A stretch of 64,000 nt of DNA from Megascapheus bottae (Eukaryota; Chordata; Mammalia; Rodentia; Geomyidae), in the NCBI GenBank assembly GCA_024803745.1, contig JANJXV010000013.1, positions 56,456,602-56,520,601 on the forward strand, given 5' to 3'. Both the position numbers and the translations under genes were made by a program. Of this stretch, positions 25,301-33,849 are shown in pieces (position 1 is the first letter of the stretch; the number at the start of each line of letters is the position of its first letter). Under the pieces are notes generated by a model. It had not been told where the DNA came from. It searched no databases and saw only the letters and a list, made by a program, of their open reading frames with translations.

Positions 25301-28300
25301 AACTACGATCCTCAGATCTCAGCCTCCCGAGTACTTAGATTACAGGCGTGAGCCACTGTACCCGGCTTCAGAAATTTTTTACCTTGATATTCTATTTGTC
25401 CATTCTTGCCTTTTTATTTTCTGGGTAATAAGAATCCAATCCAGAAAACAATTCTCTGTACCTGTATCTACTACCGTTTCCCTAGTAGTAGATTTGACGT
25501 TTTGGATTCTGTGTGCACGTGCACGTGCCTGTGCCTGTTGTGGATTCTGTGTGCACGTGCACGTGCCTGTGCCTGTTGTGGCACTTGAACTCGGAGCACT
25601 GTCCCTGAGGTTCTTTCCCTCAGTGCTCTTACCATTTGAGCCACTTCTGGCTTTTTCTGAGTAGTTTATTGGAGATAACACTGTAACGAACTTTCCTGCT
25701 TGGCCTGGCTTTGAGCCGCCATCTTCAGATCTCAGCCTCCTGAGTGGCTATGGTTACACGCATGACCTCCCCCCCCATGCCTGGCCAGAGCTGACTTCTT
25801 TGATCTAACTGGAGTGGATTTGGAACAGATGGGAGTGGTTTGAGTCTCTAGTAGGCAGATAATCTTCTTTGTTGCATCTTCATAAATGGAGATGGTTTTA
25901 ATCTTGGGTTAAATGGCCGCAGCTGTGTGATTTATACCCAGATCTTCTAGTCTGTTCCATTGGTCTTCATCTCTGCTCGTGTGCCAATGCCACGATTGTT
26001 TCGGCTCTGTAATATACTTTGAGTTCTGATATCAAGACAACCTTCAGCATTGTTCTTTTTACTCTACATAGTTTTGCTGTTTATAGTCTTATGCTTCCAC
26101 ATGAGTTTTTGGATCGATTTTTATTCCTGGGAAGAATGAAATTGGGATTTCAATGGGTCTTGAATTGTTGGATTCAGTTTGGAAGAATTTTTTGTTGGTG
26201 GTGGTCATGGGGCTTGAACTTAGGGCCTGGGTGCTGTTTCTGAGCTTTTTTGCTCTCGCCTAGGGCTTTACCACTTTGTACCACAGCACCACTTCCAGTT
26301 TTCCATTGTTTAACTGGAGATAAGGACTTTGCTGCCTGGGCTGGCTTTGAACTTTGATCCTCAGATGTCAGCCTCCTGAGTAGCTAGGATTACAGGCGTG
26401 AGCCACCAGCACCTGGCTTGGGAGAATTTTTATGGAGAATTTCTGCATGCATGTTCATCACTGAGATTAGTTCACAGTTCTCTTCTTGAGTTTTTGAGCA
26501 GTTTGGGGATGAGTGTAATAACACTGGCGTCCCAGAGTGAGTGTGAATGATAGCGCTCCTTCCCTTTCTGTGTCACAGGAACAGTCAGAGGAGATTAGTG
26601 TTTGTTCTTCTGAAAGGCCTGGCAGAATTCGGCTGGCTTTTCTTTGTTGGAAGTCTTTGTCTACTCAGTGGCAGTGCTTCTTAAGCTCTGTTGTGTGTGG
26701 CTTATCTGTCTCTCAGCATTGATGGGCCAAGCACATGAATATATCCACTTCTGCATTTTCCAGTTTTTTGAGTGTGGTTTTTGAAGTGTTTCCTCGTGAA
26801 CCTTTGCATTTCTTTTGTATTCATCGTAATATTCATTTTTCATCTCTACTGTCATTCATTTTAGTCTCTTCCTTTCTTTATGGTTAAATTAGCAGGAGTT
26901 TTATCCATCTTATTTTTTTTAGATACAGCTTTTATTCTTTGTATAGTTTTTTGCAGTCTCCGTGTCATTCCTTTCTGCTGTGGTATTTACGATTTTCTCT
27001 CCATCGGCTGTTGGGGCTTGGCTTTTCCACTGTGTTAGTGGCAGCTGGAGGTGCACTGTCCATCCACTTGCCAGTTAACTGTGTTCCTGAAGCTGGCGGC
27101 CTCGCTGTGTCCCACAGGGGCTGCGGGCCAGGCCGAGCCGGGTGTGTGTACTTACTTTTTCCATAGGGCCAGAATGGGAAGACTCATTGATTGAGAGAAA
27201 GATGCGTCTCCTGTGCTGGGTGTCATCCTGGGACTCAGTGGGGCAGAGTGCCTGAGGGGCCAGCATTAGCATGGAGTCGTGCTGCCCAGTGACAGTGCCA
27301 TGAATGTCTCAGGGAGCGTGGCCTGAGCTTCCTGGAGGATGTAGCCCAGTGAGGGCTGTGGGAGGCTCCTGGCTCTGAGAAAAGACTGCCAAGAGGCCCA
27401 GGGCCCCTTCCCAGGGATGTCACTCTGCAACAGGCCCCCCCCCCACCGGGCCCCATGGCAGCTCTGTCCCTGGAAGTGCCCCTCCCCCCTGGGCTCTGTT
27501 GCATGCCTCTGGCTCAACACGGCCTGGCCTCACCCCTGACCCCAGTGCTTTTCAGGGATCCTGTATGGAACCATGTCTCTGGAGCTGGGGGGAAAAGTGA
27601 CCATTGCCTGTGAGAAGAACAACCTCCAAGCTGAGCTGGAGTTCAAGCTCAAGGTGGGAGCATAGCTGTGGCGGGCAGGCCTTGGGGTCCTCCATGCCCT
27701 GGAGACGTTGCAGCACTCTGCAGCCCCATGGACCCAGAGAGGGCGAGGGCTGCCTGCAGACTGCCACCCTGAGCCCTGAGCACTGGGGTGAGGGCAGCTT
27801 CACTCCAGCTGTGCTGGTGACAGTGACCCCTCTGCGTCTCGAGGATGGGTCTCTGGATAGGGCTTCCTCCTCCCTGCTGTCTCAGTGGTCACGTGCATCC
27901 CGGGTCTGCCCTGCAGCCTTTCTTCGGAGGCAGTGCCAGCGTCAACCAGGTCTCAGGGAAGGTAACGTCTGGAGAGGAGGTCCTGGCGAGGCTCACTGGA
28001 CACTGGGTAAGGACGCGCTCATCGGGTCTAGCCCTGCCGGTCCCCAGGGCAGCCTCCGCCCAGGCCAGCAGCTCTGACCCCACCTGGCCATCTGGGGCAG
28101 GACAGAGATGTGTTTATCAAGGAAGAAGCTGGTGGGAGCAGTGAGCTTTTCTGGAGTCCGAGCGAGGAGGTCCGAGGGCAGAGGCTGAAGCGGCACACGG
28201 TGCTGTTTGCAGAGCAGAGCGAGATGGAGTCTGAGAGGTGAGGCCTTCCCCTCGCCCAGGCCCTGCCCATCAAGGCCAGCCAGGACCAGTGGCAGGGTGG

Positions 28301-31300
28301 CCTCACAGTGAGCCTGGGGAGGGGCCCCGGGGGGAGGGGGCCACACTGCTGAGGGCGACCACAGTGCCACAGGGGCTCCTCACACTCAGAGGCAGGCACT
28401 TAGCACAGGAGAGCAGCCCCTTATTAGGGAAGAGTACCCCACAGACCCGGGGTCCTGCGAGCAGCCCGCACCCCAACACGGGAGGCAGTCATGGAGCAGG
28501 TGCCGAGACCCCTTCCAGCGGGACGCTATGAGTTCCAGACTACAGGCCGCCTCGGGGGTGGGGCCGCCCAGGCCCCCCGCTCAGGCCCAGCCCCGGTCCC
28601 CAGGCTCTGGCAGCACGTCACCAAGGCCATCCGGGAAGGTGACCAGCACAAGGCCACCCAGGAGAAGTCGGCCCTGGAAGAGGCACAGCGGCAGCGCTCC
28701 CGCGAACGCCAGCAGAGCCTCACACCCTGGACACCACAGCTCTTCCGCCTGGACCCTCTCACCCAGGAGTGGCACTACCGCTACGAGAAGTGAGCAGGCA
28801 GGACCTGGCAGGTGGCCGCCAGGCTCTCCTCCAGCCAGGCCCTGGGCGGGCGGGGGAGGGAGGGTCACACAGGGACCTCAGAAGCCCTCCCTGAAGTTCT
28901 CTGAATGGTGACCACCCCTGGGACACCATGGGAGACTGAGGCCTGGGCCAGAGCAGCGAGGCCCCCTGGGGCCACTGCCTCTCCTGATAGACACCTCTGG
29001 ACCCTCCAGCCACAGCCCTTGGGACCCCCTAAAGGACATCGTGCAGCTTGAGAAAGATGGAGTCCTATACACCCAGCGACAGGAGACCGTGGCTGGCCAG
29101 GCCACCTTCCTGGGAAGGCCTGGACCTGGGCATGAGGTCAGCACCCAATCCCGTCCTCAGCTTAGCGCCTCCTCCCCCACACTCCCTTCCCCACCCCACC
29201 GTGGGCTCTGCCTGGGCCCGAGGGACGCTCCGCTCCGGCACCTCCCCTCCATGCGCGGCGTTCACTGGTTCTCAGGCACAGTTGCCCCCTCCAAGCCACC
29301 CTCTGCCACACTGTCCCATTGTGCAGGTGGGGGAACAGACTCAGGGCAGCTCAAGCCCCTGCCCCGGTGGCAAGAGCCACACGTTTGGAGGCCAGGGCAG
29401 CAGGAGGGAAGCGGGGAGGCTCCAAGGAAACAGGGAAGGCACAGGGCGTGGCTCCGGGGATGCGTCCACCACACGCTCTGCTCTGGAGGTGCCCCACACA
29501 TGCAGCAATGGCTGGCCCTCGCACCCTGCAGAGAGTCACCAACGGGAAACTGAGGCCCAGAGAGACAATGTTGTAGTACATGCCAGAGTGGAGATTTGCG
29601 CCAGCCCTGGCCAACCCCAGAGCCACCAGACTCCTCCTCCACCTCTGGTGCAACCTGGCATGGAGGTGCCATGTCCCCGAGATACGGTGGAGAGAAGGGA
29701 TGCTGGGTGGAGGGGGGTGCTGGGTAGAGAGAGGGGTGCTGGATGCAGGGTGGTGTCTCTCCACAGAGGCCCTGCCCAGACCGGAGAATCCGCAAGGCAA
29801 GCGACCAGCCATCTGGCCACAGCCAGGGCACTGAGAGCAGTGGCTCCACGCCAGAATCCTGCCCTGAGCTGTCAGATGAGGATGGGGACTTTGGTCCTGG
29901 TGAGCCACCCTGGGGCCAGGCCCAGTGCGCATCTTGGAGGGTAGGAGGGGAGTGCCAGCTCCCACTACCGGGCCCTCTGGTCTAGGATAGCAAGGGCATG
30001 CAGAGGGCCTTTCTGGGGCAGCGTCACAGCCCTGCAGACTCCCAGAGGCTCTCCCCTGTCGTGAGGAGGGCTGGTGAGGGTGTAGCTGGGGCAGGAGGAG
30101 GAGGAGGAGAGGGGTCAGGGGTGATGCCCTCCCTGGCCTGTGGAGACCACGAGAAGCAAGCCAGGCCCTAGTGAGCCTCTGGGCCTTTTCTGTGGCGGGT
30201 TGGCCGGTGTCCCCAGTGTGGTCTGCCTCTGTGGCCTCCCAGGGCTTGTGAGAGGGCCTCTGGGTCGGAACTTCCTCCCCGAGCTTCCCTCCACGCCTCT
30301 CCCTGCCTCCCACTGCCTGGGGCTGGCTCCACACCTGTCGCAAGCAATGGGGCAAGGTCTGCATAGGCCCTGCCCTCCCAGCTGACCCTGGCTTCTCCCT
30401 GTCTCCAGGCAGTGAGAGCCCATGCCCTGGGTGCAGGAAGGAGGCGCAGCGGCTGTGGGCACTGCAGGAGGCCATGCTGTCCCTCCAGGAGACCCAGCAG
30501 GAGCTGCACAGGTAGCCAGGCTGCTGGCTGCCCTGGTTACCAGGGGCAGGAAGGAGGCTGGGGGCAGGGCGACCGTCTCCTTGTAGGAGCTACACCGGGA
30601 CAGGCTACCACACAGGAGTTGGCCGAACAGCCTGAGCCTGAGATTCAAGGAACCTACAGGAGGCGCTGGGTGGGGACTGAGGACAGCCCCAGTGTGCATA
30701 AGGCAGGGGCCCCAAGAGAGAAGCTGAGATGGTCGGGAAGGACCCAGAGAGCAGCTAGACTGAGGCAGAGTCACACAGCCACGTCAGAGCCGGGGCCATG
30801 GAAGATGTCCCCCACACCAGGGCTGCGTCAGCAGACACACTCAGACTCTTCTGTCCTGGAGGCCAAAGCCTAAAATGGAGCTGTCACAGACCTTGCATCT
30901 GTGGAGGCTCTTCTCCTTGGCATCGCAGGGACAGGGACAGCCAGTCCTGGGGTTTGAGCCAGAACTCAGCCCGAGCCCTGCCCCTGAGCTTTTGTGCTCT
31001 ACCATTTAAGCTGTAGCTCCGCTTCCGGCATTCTGGGTGGTTAATTGGAGCTAAGCATCTCAGGAACTTTTCTGCCTGAGCTGGCCTTGAACCACAATCC
31101 TCCAATCTCAGCCTCCTGAGTAGATCTGAGTAATGCCTATCATCTGGCACCTGGCTTTGCTCTGAGCAACCGTGTCATCTCTTTTTATAAAGACCCCAAT
31201 CTGTGAGACGGGGCCCCTAGTGACCTCACTTTAGTTTAATTCTCCCTCATTCACCAGCACCAGCACAGCACAGTCAGGGTTCTGGGGCCAGGCTTTCGTA

Positions 31301-31486
31301 TGTGGTTTGCAAGAGGATGCAGCTCCCACCCCTGTCATTCATTATAGGCATCTCTCAGCCATACTGAGCTGCGTGGCTCACACCAGACAAACGCCAGCGC
31401 CGAGCCTCTTGCGCAGCCCCCGCTCCTGGTTTCTGCTCTGCGTCTTCCTGTCCTGCCAGCTCTTCATGAACTACATCCTTGACTAA
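7387..31486 (+). CDS. OSBPL5: Oxysterol-binding protein-like 5 (ORP5), 21 coding exons
   Basis: ORP5 is an ER tail-anchored lipid-transfer protein of ER-plasma membrane contacts; its family exchanges phosphatidylserine for PI4P/PI(4,5)P2. Coding exons: 7387-7522, 8695-8777, 11853-11933, 12064-12165, 13159-13362, 14361-14445, 16243-16417, 16691-16880, 20524-20708, 21022-21103, 21499-21597, 21927-22023, 22924-23022, 27556-27653, 27917-28006, 28101-28237, 28604-28789, 29010-29136, 29767-29899, 30409-30511, 31348-31486. They total 2,631 bases and stay in frame to TAA: 876 residues, against about 879 in human. The polybasic stretch and PH domain occupy roughly residues 105-245, an acidic Ser-rich linker 290-350, the lipid-transfer domain 353-760 with EQVSHHPP at 473-480, and a hydrophobic tail anchor 858-875. 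All introns are GT-AG except the one after 21,597 (GC-AG). No disabling change is visible. Exon ends were placed by splice consensus, phase and resemblance to known ORP5, without transcripts. Confidence 0.96.
7700..7850 (+). mobile_element. B1-like-headed SINE, 3' truncated
   Basis: It contains 'aactcaggaggctgagatct', 'caaagccagccagccaggaa' and 'gtggagctgtggctcaaggg', and ends before the usual caagcccc segment. It lies in the intron after the ATG exon of OSBPL5. Confidence 0.7.
9338..9477 (-). mobile_element. B1-like-headed SINE fragment
   Basis: Antisense head: 'ctggctttgaaccacaatcc', 'tcctcagatctcagtctctt', then 'agtagctaggagtag'. It is intronic in OSBPL5. Confidence 0.7.
9611..9795 (+). 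mobile_element. IDL-Geo-like SINE
   Basis: It has 'tagaatgcttgcctagcatg', a B-box relic (gggttacattcc), a right monomer with 'gaagtggtgctgtggctcaa', and an A-rich tail. Confidence 0.8.
10118..10312 (-). mobile_element. B1-like-headed SINE, degenerate
   Basis: Antisense Geo body (aaggctagtgctctaccact) is followed by antisense head (ctcagacctcagccttctga, atagctgggtttataggcat). Confidence 0.65.
10511..10704 (-). mobile_element. IDL-Geo-like SINE
   Basis: It starts with a poly-T tract (the antisense tail). It then reads 'ccacttgaaccacagcacta', an antisense B box (gaatcgaaccc), and ends in ccactaggccatgctcccgg. Confidence 0.8.
12764..12985 (+). mobile_element. B1-like-headed composite SINE
   Basis: Head 'catcctagctactcaggagg', body 'acagagctgtggctcatgta', end 'gagttcgagccccagtactg'. 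It sits between OSBPL5 coding exons 4 and 5. Confidence 0.75.
13603..13868 (-). mobile_element. B1-like-headed composite SINE with G-run insertion
   Basis: Antisense body (ttgaactcgggacctgggct), a G-rich run at about 13,685-13,700, then 'ttaccacttgagccacagcc' and the antisense head ending 'caggcatgagccactggtgc'. Confidence 0.7.
17508..17711 (+). mobile_element. IDL-Geo-like SINE
   Basis: It has 'gtgctcgcctagcatgcatg', a mutated B box (ggctcgattct), an internal A-rich linker, and a right monomer ending 'ccctgagttcaagcccagaa'. Confidence 0.8.
17778..17975 (+). mobile_element. B1-like-headed SINE, shortened body
   Basis: Head 'gtaatctgagctactctaga', then 'ttccaagccagcctaggcag' and a shortened body, ending 'agttctagccccaggactag' and a GGAA/GGCA-rich tail. 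Confidence 0.7.
18180..18425. repeat. Possible old LTR fragment (unassigned)
   Basis: The stretch around 'gaagaggggtttatttagct' and 'aagttcatgatcaagcaatc' resembles the 'ggtttattt...caagatcaag' pattern of mammalian MaLR LTRs. I cannot confirm a family from memory; it is intronic between OSBPL5 coding exons 8 and 9. Confidence 0.3.
18674..18788 (+). repeat. 43-bp tandem repeat, about 2.7 copies
   Basis: Copies begin at 18,674, 18,717 and 18,760, each starting ggattggct and containing gatgggctcag. The first copy is the most diverged. Confidence 0.9.
19110..19320 (-). mobile_element. Old diverged SINE, antisense
   Basis: It contains 'gccccttgagccatgcctgc', 'cagtgatcctcctacttcta' and 'gggtcacaggcatgcacacc', an antisense B1-like pattern clearly older than its neighbours. 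Confidence 0.5.
19379..19590 (-). mobile_element. IDL-Geo-like SINE
   Basis: A poly-T start, then 'gccagtcctagagcttgaat', 'taccacttgagccccagtgc' and an antisense left monomer (aatggaacccagggcttcat). Confidence 0.8.
19591..19795 (-). mobile_element. B1-like-headed SINE
   Basis: Antisense body ('aaccacttgagccacagctc', 'ctaattaattagagataagt') then head ('ccagcctcccaagtagccag', 'gtcatgagccactggcgcct'). Confidence 0.75.
19803..20008 (-). mobile_element. IDL-Geo-like SINE, young-looking
   Basis: A poly-T start, 'gccagtcctgggcttgagct', an antisense B box (gaatcgaacccgggt) and a full end 'taggccaaactcccggccc' support a near full-length copy. Confidence 0.9.
21598..21603 (+). promoter_or_regulatory. 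OSBPL5: GC-type splice donor (gcaaga) inside the ORP fingerprint
   Basis: The exon ends GAACAG and the intron begins gcaaga. No GT near this position keeps both the frame and the EQVSHHPP motif. An otherwise strong consensus (CAG|GCAAG) is typical of GC-AG introns, which are a known minority class spliced by the major spliceosome. Confidence 0.85.
22441..22625 (+). mobile_element. B1-like-headed SINE
   Basis: Head 'ggaggcggagatctgacaac', body 'gtggagatgcagctcaagta', end 'gctgagggccctgagttcac', followed by a short CA-rich tract. Confidence 0.7.
23087..23281 (+). mobile_element. IDL-Geo-like SINE
   Basis: Left monomer with an intact-looking B box (gggttcgattcctcggtacc), right monomer (gtgctgtggctcaagtggta) and an A tail. 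It begins 64 bases after an OSBPL5 exon end (23,022). Confidence 0.9.
23286..23920 (+). mobile_element. Two B1-like-headed SINEs; the second is split by a later SINE
   Basis: The first copy spans 23,286-23,520 and the second starts at about 23,524 ('ctcacgcctctaatcctagc'). The second is interrupted at 23,600-23,798 and resumes ('gaaactcttacctccaatca', 'gtggagttgtggctcaagtg'). Confidence 0.75.
23600..23798 (-). mobile_element. IDL-Geo-like SINE inserted into a SINE
   Basis: It reads 'gggccagtcctagggcttga', 'ccacttaagccacggtgcca' and an end 'ctacattcccagccc'. The sequence aagtgaaact occurs just before and just after it, which fits a target-site duplication. Confidence 0.85.
24886..26420 (-). 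mobile_element. Four B1-like-headed SINEs nested in the L1 remnant
   Basis: Copies lie at about 24,886-25,112, 25,115-25,372, 25,580-25,785 and 26,195-26,420. Each reads as antisense body then antisense head, for example 'cgatcctcagatctcagcct' and 'tacaggcgtgagcca'. All four point the same way as the L1. Confidence 0.75.
25504..25579 (+). repeat. Exact 38-bp tandem duplication
   Basis: Two copies starting at 25,504 and 25,542 (ggattctgtgtgcacgtgca and on) lie at the junction of L1 sequence and a SINE. Each contains alternating purine-pyrimidine tgcacgtgcacgtg. Confidence 0.95.
30945..31160 (-). mobile_element. B1-like-headed SINE, antisense
   Basis: It contains 'cattctgggtggttaattgg', 'aaccacaatcctccaatctc' and 'cagcctcctgagtagatctg'. 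It lies in the last OSBPL5 intron. Confidence 0.65.
31348..31486 (+). other. OSBPL5: OSBPL5 last coding exon with ER tail anchor
   Basis: The acceptor cattcattatag precedes codons for RHLSAILSCV and then a hydrophobic segment (SWFLLCVFLSCQLFMNYIL) that ends one residue before the TAA. A single membrane span at the extreme C-terminus is the tail anchor that fixes ORP5 in the ER. Confidence 0.92.
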
Positions 31487-32435
31487 GAGCTCTTTGAGAC
31501 TGGAGACGGGGATCATCTGCAGATCTGCCTCCAGGCACCCAGCACTTTTGCCAGGCCTGCAGAACGTGGACCCCATGCAGGAGGACAGCAGGCAGGGCCT
31601 GGGGCCGCTGGGGCTCCGCAACCCCAGTCTGCCATGAGACTGGGGCCGGTGGCACTGGCCTCTCCTACAGGCCCAGCGCTGGCCTTAATGCTAAAGCCAA
31701 ATTCAGCTTCTGCCCTGCACATGTCCCTGCTCATCATACCCACCCTTGCTACGTGGCACTGATGGATTTGGGGGACAGAGGGACCTCTCCAGGCTTTGCA
31801 TGGCCACATCACAGTGGCATTGAGCGAGGAGGGGTCCAGAAGCGTGTGGAAGTGAAGAGCCAGAAGCCGCCCAGGGCTCCTTGCCCCGGACACCCAGCTG
31901 GTGTTGCCAAGGCCATGGGGCCCCGTGCAGCCTGGAGCGCTGCCGCAGGGAGGACAAGCACTGTACTCTCTGGGTGGGCAGAGACAGGTAGGTACCAGAC
32001 CATCGCTAGGCCAGCCACAGAGGAGCTCAGTGGCACCTGAGTCGTACCCTAGTGACAGGAAGTGGGGCATGGAGTCCCGGAGGACAGGGCGCTGAAGCCT
32101 GCCACATTGTCTTCCTGTTCTCTGGACTTTTTTATACATATAACTGCAATAGTAGAGCCCGCTGCCTGCAGTGGTCAGCACCTGGCATCTGTCAGTGGCA
32201 CTGTGTGTGTGTGTGTGAGTGTGTGAGTGTGTGAGCAGTGTGTGTGTGAGTGTGAGCGGTGTGTGTCAACATCTACCCGGATTCACATCTGGAGCCTTAA
32301 ACTAATCTGTGGGTGCCATCCCAGCCATCGCTGATCCTTCTGTTTTCCACATTTTTATCCTGTTCTTGTGTCCGCATCCCCTGTTGGGAACACGTCTAGA
32401 CTCCTTGCCTTGAATAAATGGAAGCCCGTGTTGCC
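31487..32435 (+). other. OSBPL5: OSBPL5 3' UTR with polyadenylation signal
   Basis: About 0.93 kb of noncoding sequence separates the stop codon from AATAAA at 32,413-32,418. A GT-rich stretch at about 32,203-32,268 and GT/T-rich sequence just downstream of the signal fit a cleavage site. The exact end is inferred. Confidence 0.7.
32203..32268 (+). repeat. (GT)n microsatellite in the OSBPL5 3' UTR
   Basis: An impure GT/GTGA repeat (gtgtgtgtgtgtgtgagtgt and similar) lies about 145 bases upstream of the AATAAA. Confidence 0.85.
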
Positions 32436-32497
32436 TGTTCTCTTTGTGGGGTTTCGTATGGAAGCCCGTGTTGCCTGTTCTCTTTGTGGGGTTTCGT
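32418..32497 (+). repeat. Exact 40-bp tandem duplication at the OSBPL5 poly(A) site
   Basis: Two adjacent 40-base copies (32,418-32,457 and 32,458-32,497), each starting atggaagcccgtgttgcctg, are identical. The first overlaps the last A of the AATAAA. Confidence 0.95.
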
Positions 32498-32649
32498 AGG
32501 AGAGTGGTTAGCCTGCTTGGGACTGTCTGGACCAAGAGTGCAGAGTTCACAGGGGTCAGGGCGGATGGCTGACCTTGTAGGGGCTAACTCAGAAGCGCCT
32601 CTGCTGATCTTAGTGTAGTCCTCCCTTCCATCCTCTTTCACTGTTTTGT

Positions 32650-32840
32650 GACATCTGGGTGAGAATTAAGGGTCACAGTTCAAAACGAGTCGGGAGAAGA
32701 AAGTCTGTGAAATTATTTCTCTCCATTAAACAACAACAGAACGGAAGTAGAGCTGTGGCTCAAGTAGTAAAGCACTGGTCATGAATAAAAGGAGCTCAGG
32801 AACAGTGCCTGAGACCTGAGTTCAATCCCCAGGATAGAGA
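32650..32840 (+). mobile_element. 5'-truncated B1-like-headed SINE
   Basis: Body only: 'gtagagctgtggctcaagta', 'agctcaggaacagtgcctga' and 'gagttcaatccccaggatag'. Confidence 0.65.
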
Positions 32841-33014
32841 TCAAACCCAAGACCTCGTATGTACTAGGCAAGCACTCTGACATTCTATTACATCCACACC
32901 CTTACCTCAGGTTTTAAAGACAAAATTAAGCAGTCAGGCCAGGGCAAGAGGATTGCTTGAGTCCAGGAAGCATCACAGGGGACTGGTGATGTCTCAGGAC
33001 CCTATCTCAAAACA
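32840..33014. other. Intergenic sequence with no recognised feature
   Basis: Between the OSBPL5 3' end and the next SINE I see only degenerate tRNA-like or B1-like words (gcaagcactctgacattcta, ggattgcttgagtccaggaa). No exon is visible. Confidence 0.4.
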
Positions 33015-33113
33015 CACATACACAGCACTGTTGGCTCACACGTAATCCTGGCTATGTAGGAGGTGAGGTTGGGTGGTCATGGTGCAAAGCCAGCCTGGGC
33101 TAGCCCATAAGAC

Positions 33114-33714
33114 TGTTGTGCCCAGAGGAAGGGTCCCCCAAAGAAAACCACTGAGATCGAAGAGTCCAAAATGCAACAGCAAGGGTTTATTGGGGGATAC
33201 AAGCCAGGCAGGGGACTTTTCTGCAGGCACTCGGCAGCGAGGCTGGGAGGAGCTGATAGTCAGGTTTTACACAGTCTATTTAAAGACAAAAAATCATAGC
33301 TGGGAGTTTGGCCTAGAGGTAGAATGCTTGCCTTGCATGCATGAAGACCCGGGTTCGATTCCTCAGTACCACATACATAGAAAAAAGCTGGAAGTGGTGC
33401 TGAGGCTCAAGTGGTAGAGCTCTAGCCTTGAGAAAGTCCAAGAACAGTGCTCAGACTGGGGGGAAAAAATCACAAACAGTTGCTAGGCAAGTTGCGGGGG
33501 GAGGGGTGGAGCATTCTACAGTAGTGAAAATCACAACTGTGTAATCATGGTCCAGAAGTTCCTTTCAAATAAGGTGACTTATTAACTGTTCTTTCCTGTT
33601 TATGTATCCCCAGGGTTTGAAACTCCTATCTAGGAGTCAAGCTGAGTTTCTATTCCACCTACTGGAAGGGGAATCATTTTGAGTCTGGGGGGGTGATTAT
33701 TTTTCATCCCTACA
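33114..33714 (-). mobile_element. Solo LTR (class I-like) upstream of the TNFRSF gene
   Basis: The element begins tgttgtgccc and ends catccctaca on the + strand, i.e. TG...CA ends. Read on the - strand it has a TTTAAATA TATA-like box and a CAATAAACCCTTGCTGTTGC polyadenylation/R-U5 pattern like gammaretroviral LTRs. It sits inside a SINE with no internal retroviral genes, hence a solo LTR. A clear target duplication is not visible. Confidence 0.7.
33299..33466 (+). mobile_element. IDL-Geo-like SINE inside the solo LTR
   Basis: It has 'gctgggagtttggcctagag', B box gggttcgattcc, and right monomer 'gaagtggtgctgaggctcaa'. It is flanked by aaaaaatca on both sides (target duplication), so it inserted after the LTR. 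Confidence 0.9.
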
Positions 33715-33849
33715 CTCTTATCTCCAATTAACCACCTGAAAACCAGAAGTGGGTCTGTGGCTCACGGGATAGAGCACTAGCCTTGAGCAAACGGGCTCAG
33801 CACCCAGGCCCTGGGTTCAAGTCCCAGGACCAACACCCCAAAAGAGTGA

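Larger units (their letters stand above)
24170..27010 (-). mobile_element. Antisense LINE-1 remnant (3' UTR to ORF2), interrupted by SINEs
   Basis: Segments 24,170-24,885, 25,373-25,570, 25,790-26,190 and 26,420-27,010 read as the complement of a mammalian L1. They run from the 3' end through ORF2-type sequence, for example 'tctgttccattggtcttcat', 'ggctctgtaatatactttga' and 'ctggcagaattcggctggct'. All frames carry stops. It occupies the intron between OSBPL5 coding exons 13 and 14. Confidence 0.8.
20524..28789 (+). other. OSBPL5: OSBPL5 exons encoding the lipid-transfer (ORD) domain
   Basis: The lid/lipid-contact segment RVVLPTFVLEPRSFLSKLSD is in the exon starting at 20,524. The PI4P-binding fingerprint EQVSHHPP is split between exons 21499-21597 (EQ) and 21927-22023 (VSHHPP). 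Its two His residues (477, 478 here) correspond to the pair known to be essential for PI4P handling in human ORP5. The exons continue to WHYRYEN at the end of exon 17. Confidence 0.92.
33015..33845 (+). mobile_element. B1-like-headed SINE split in two by an LTR
   Basis: The head half (33,015-33,113, with 'gcaaagccagcctgggctag') and the tail half (33,715-33,845, 'ctcttatctccaattaacca' and 'gggttcaagtcccaggacca') are contiguous in the SINE consensus but lie about 600 bases apart here. Confidence 0.8.

Noticed and set aside
24810..26250. Short ORFs with hydrophobic or Ser-rich translations in OSBPL5 intron 13
   Set aside because: They are antisense L1 and SINE sequence with no intact L1 ORF.
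29351..30475. 374-codon - strand ORF across OSBPL5 exons 19-20
   Set aside because: It is antisense to real coding exons and introns, has no recognisable domain, and is explained by GC-rich composition.
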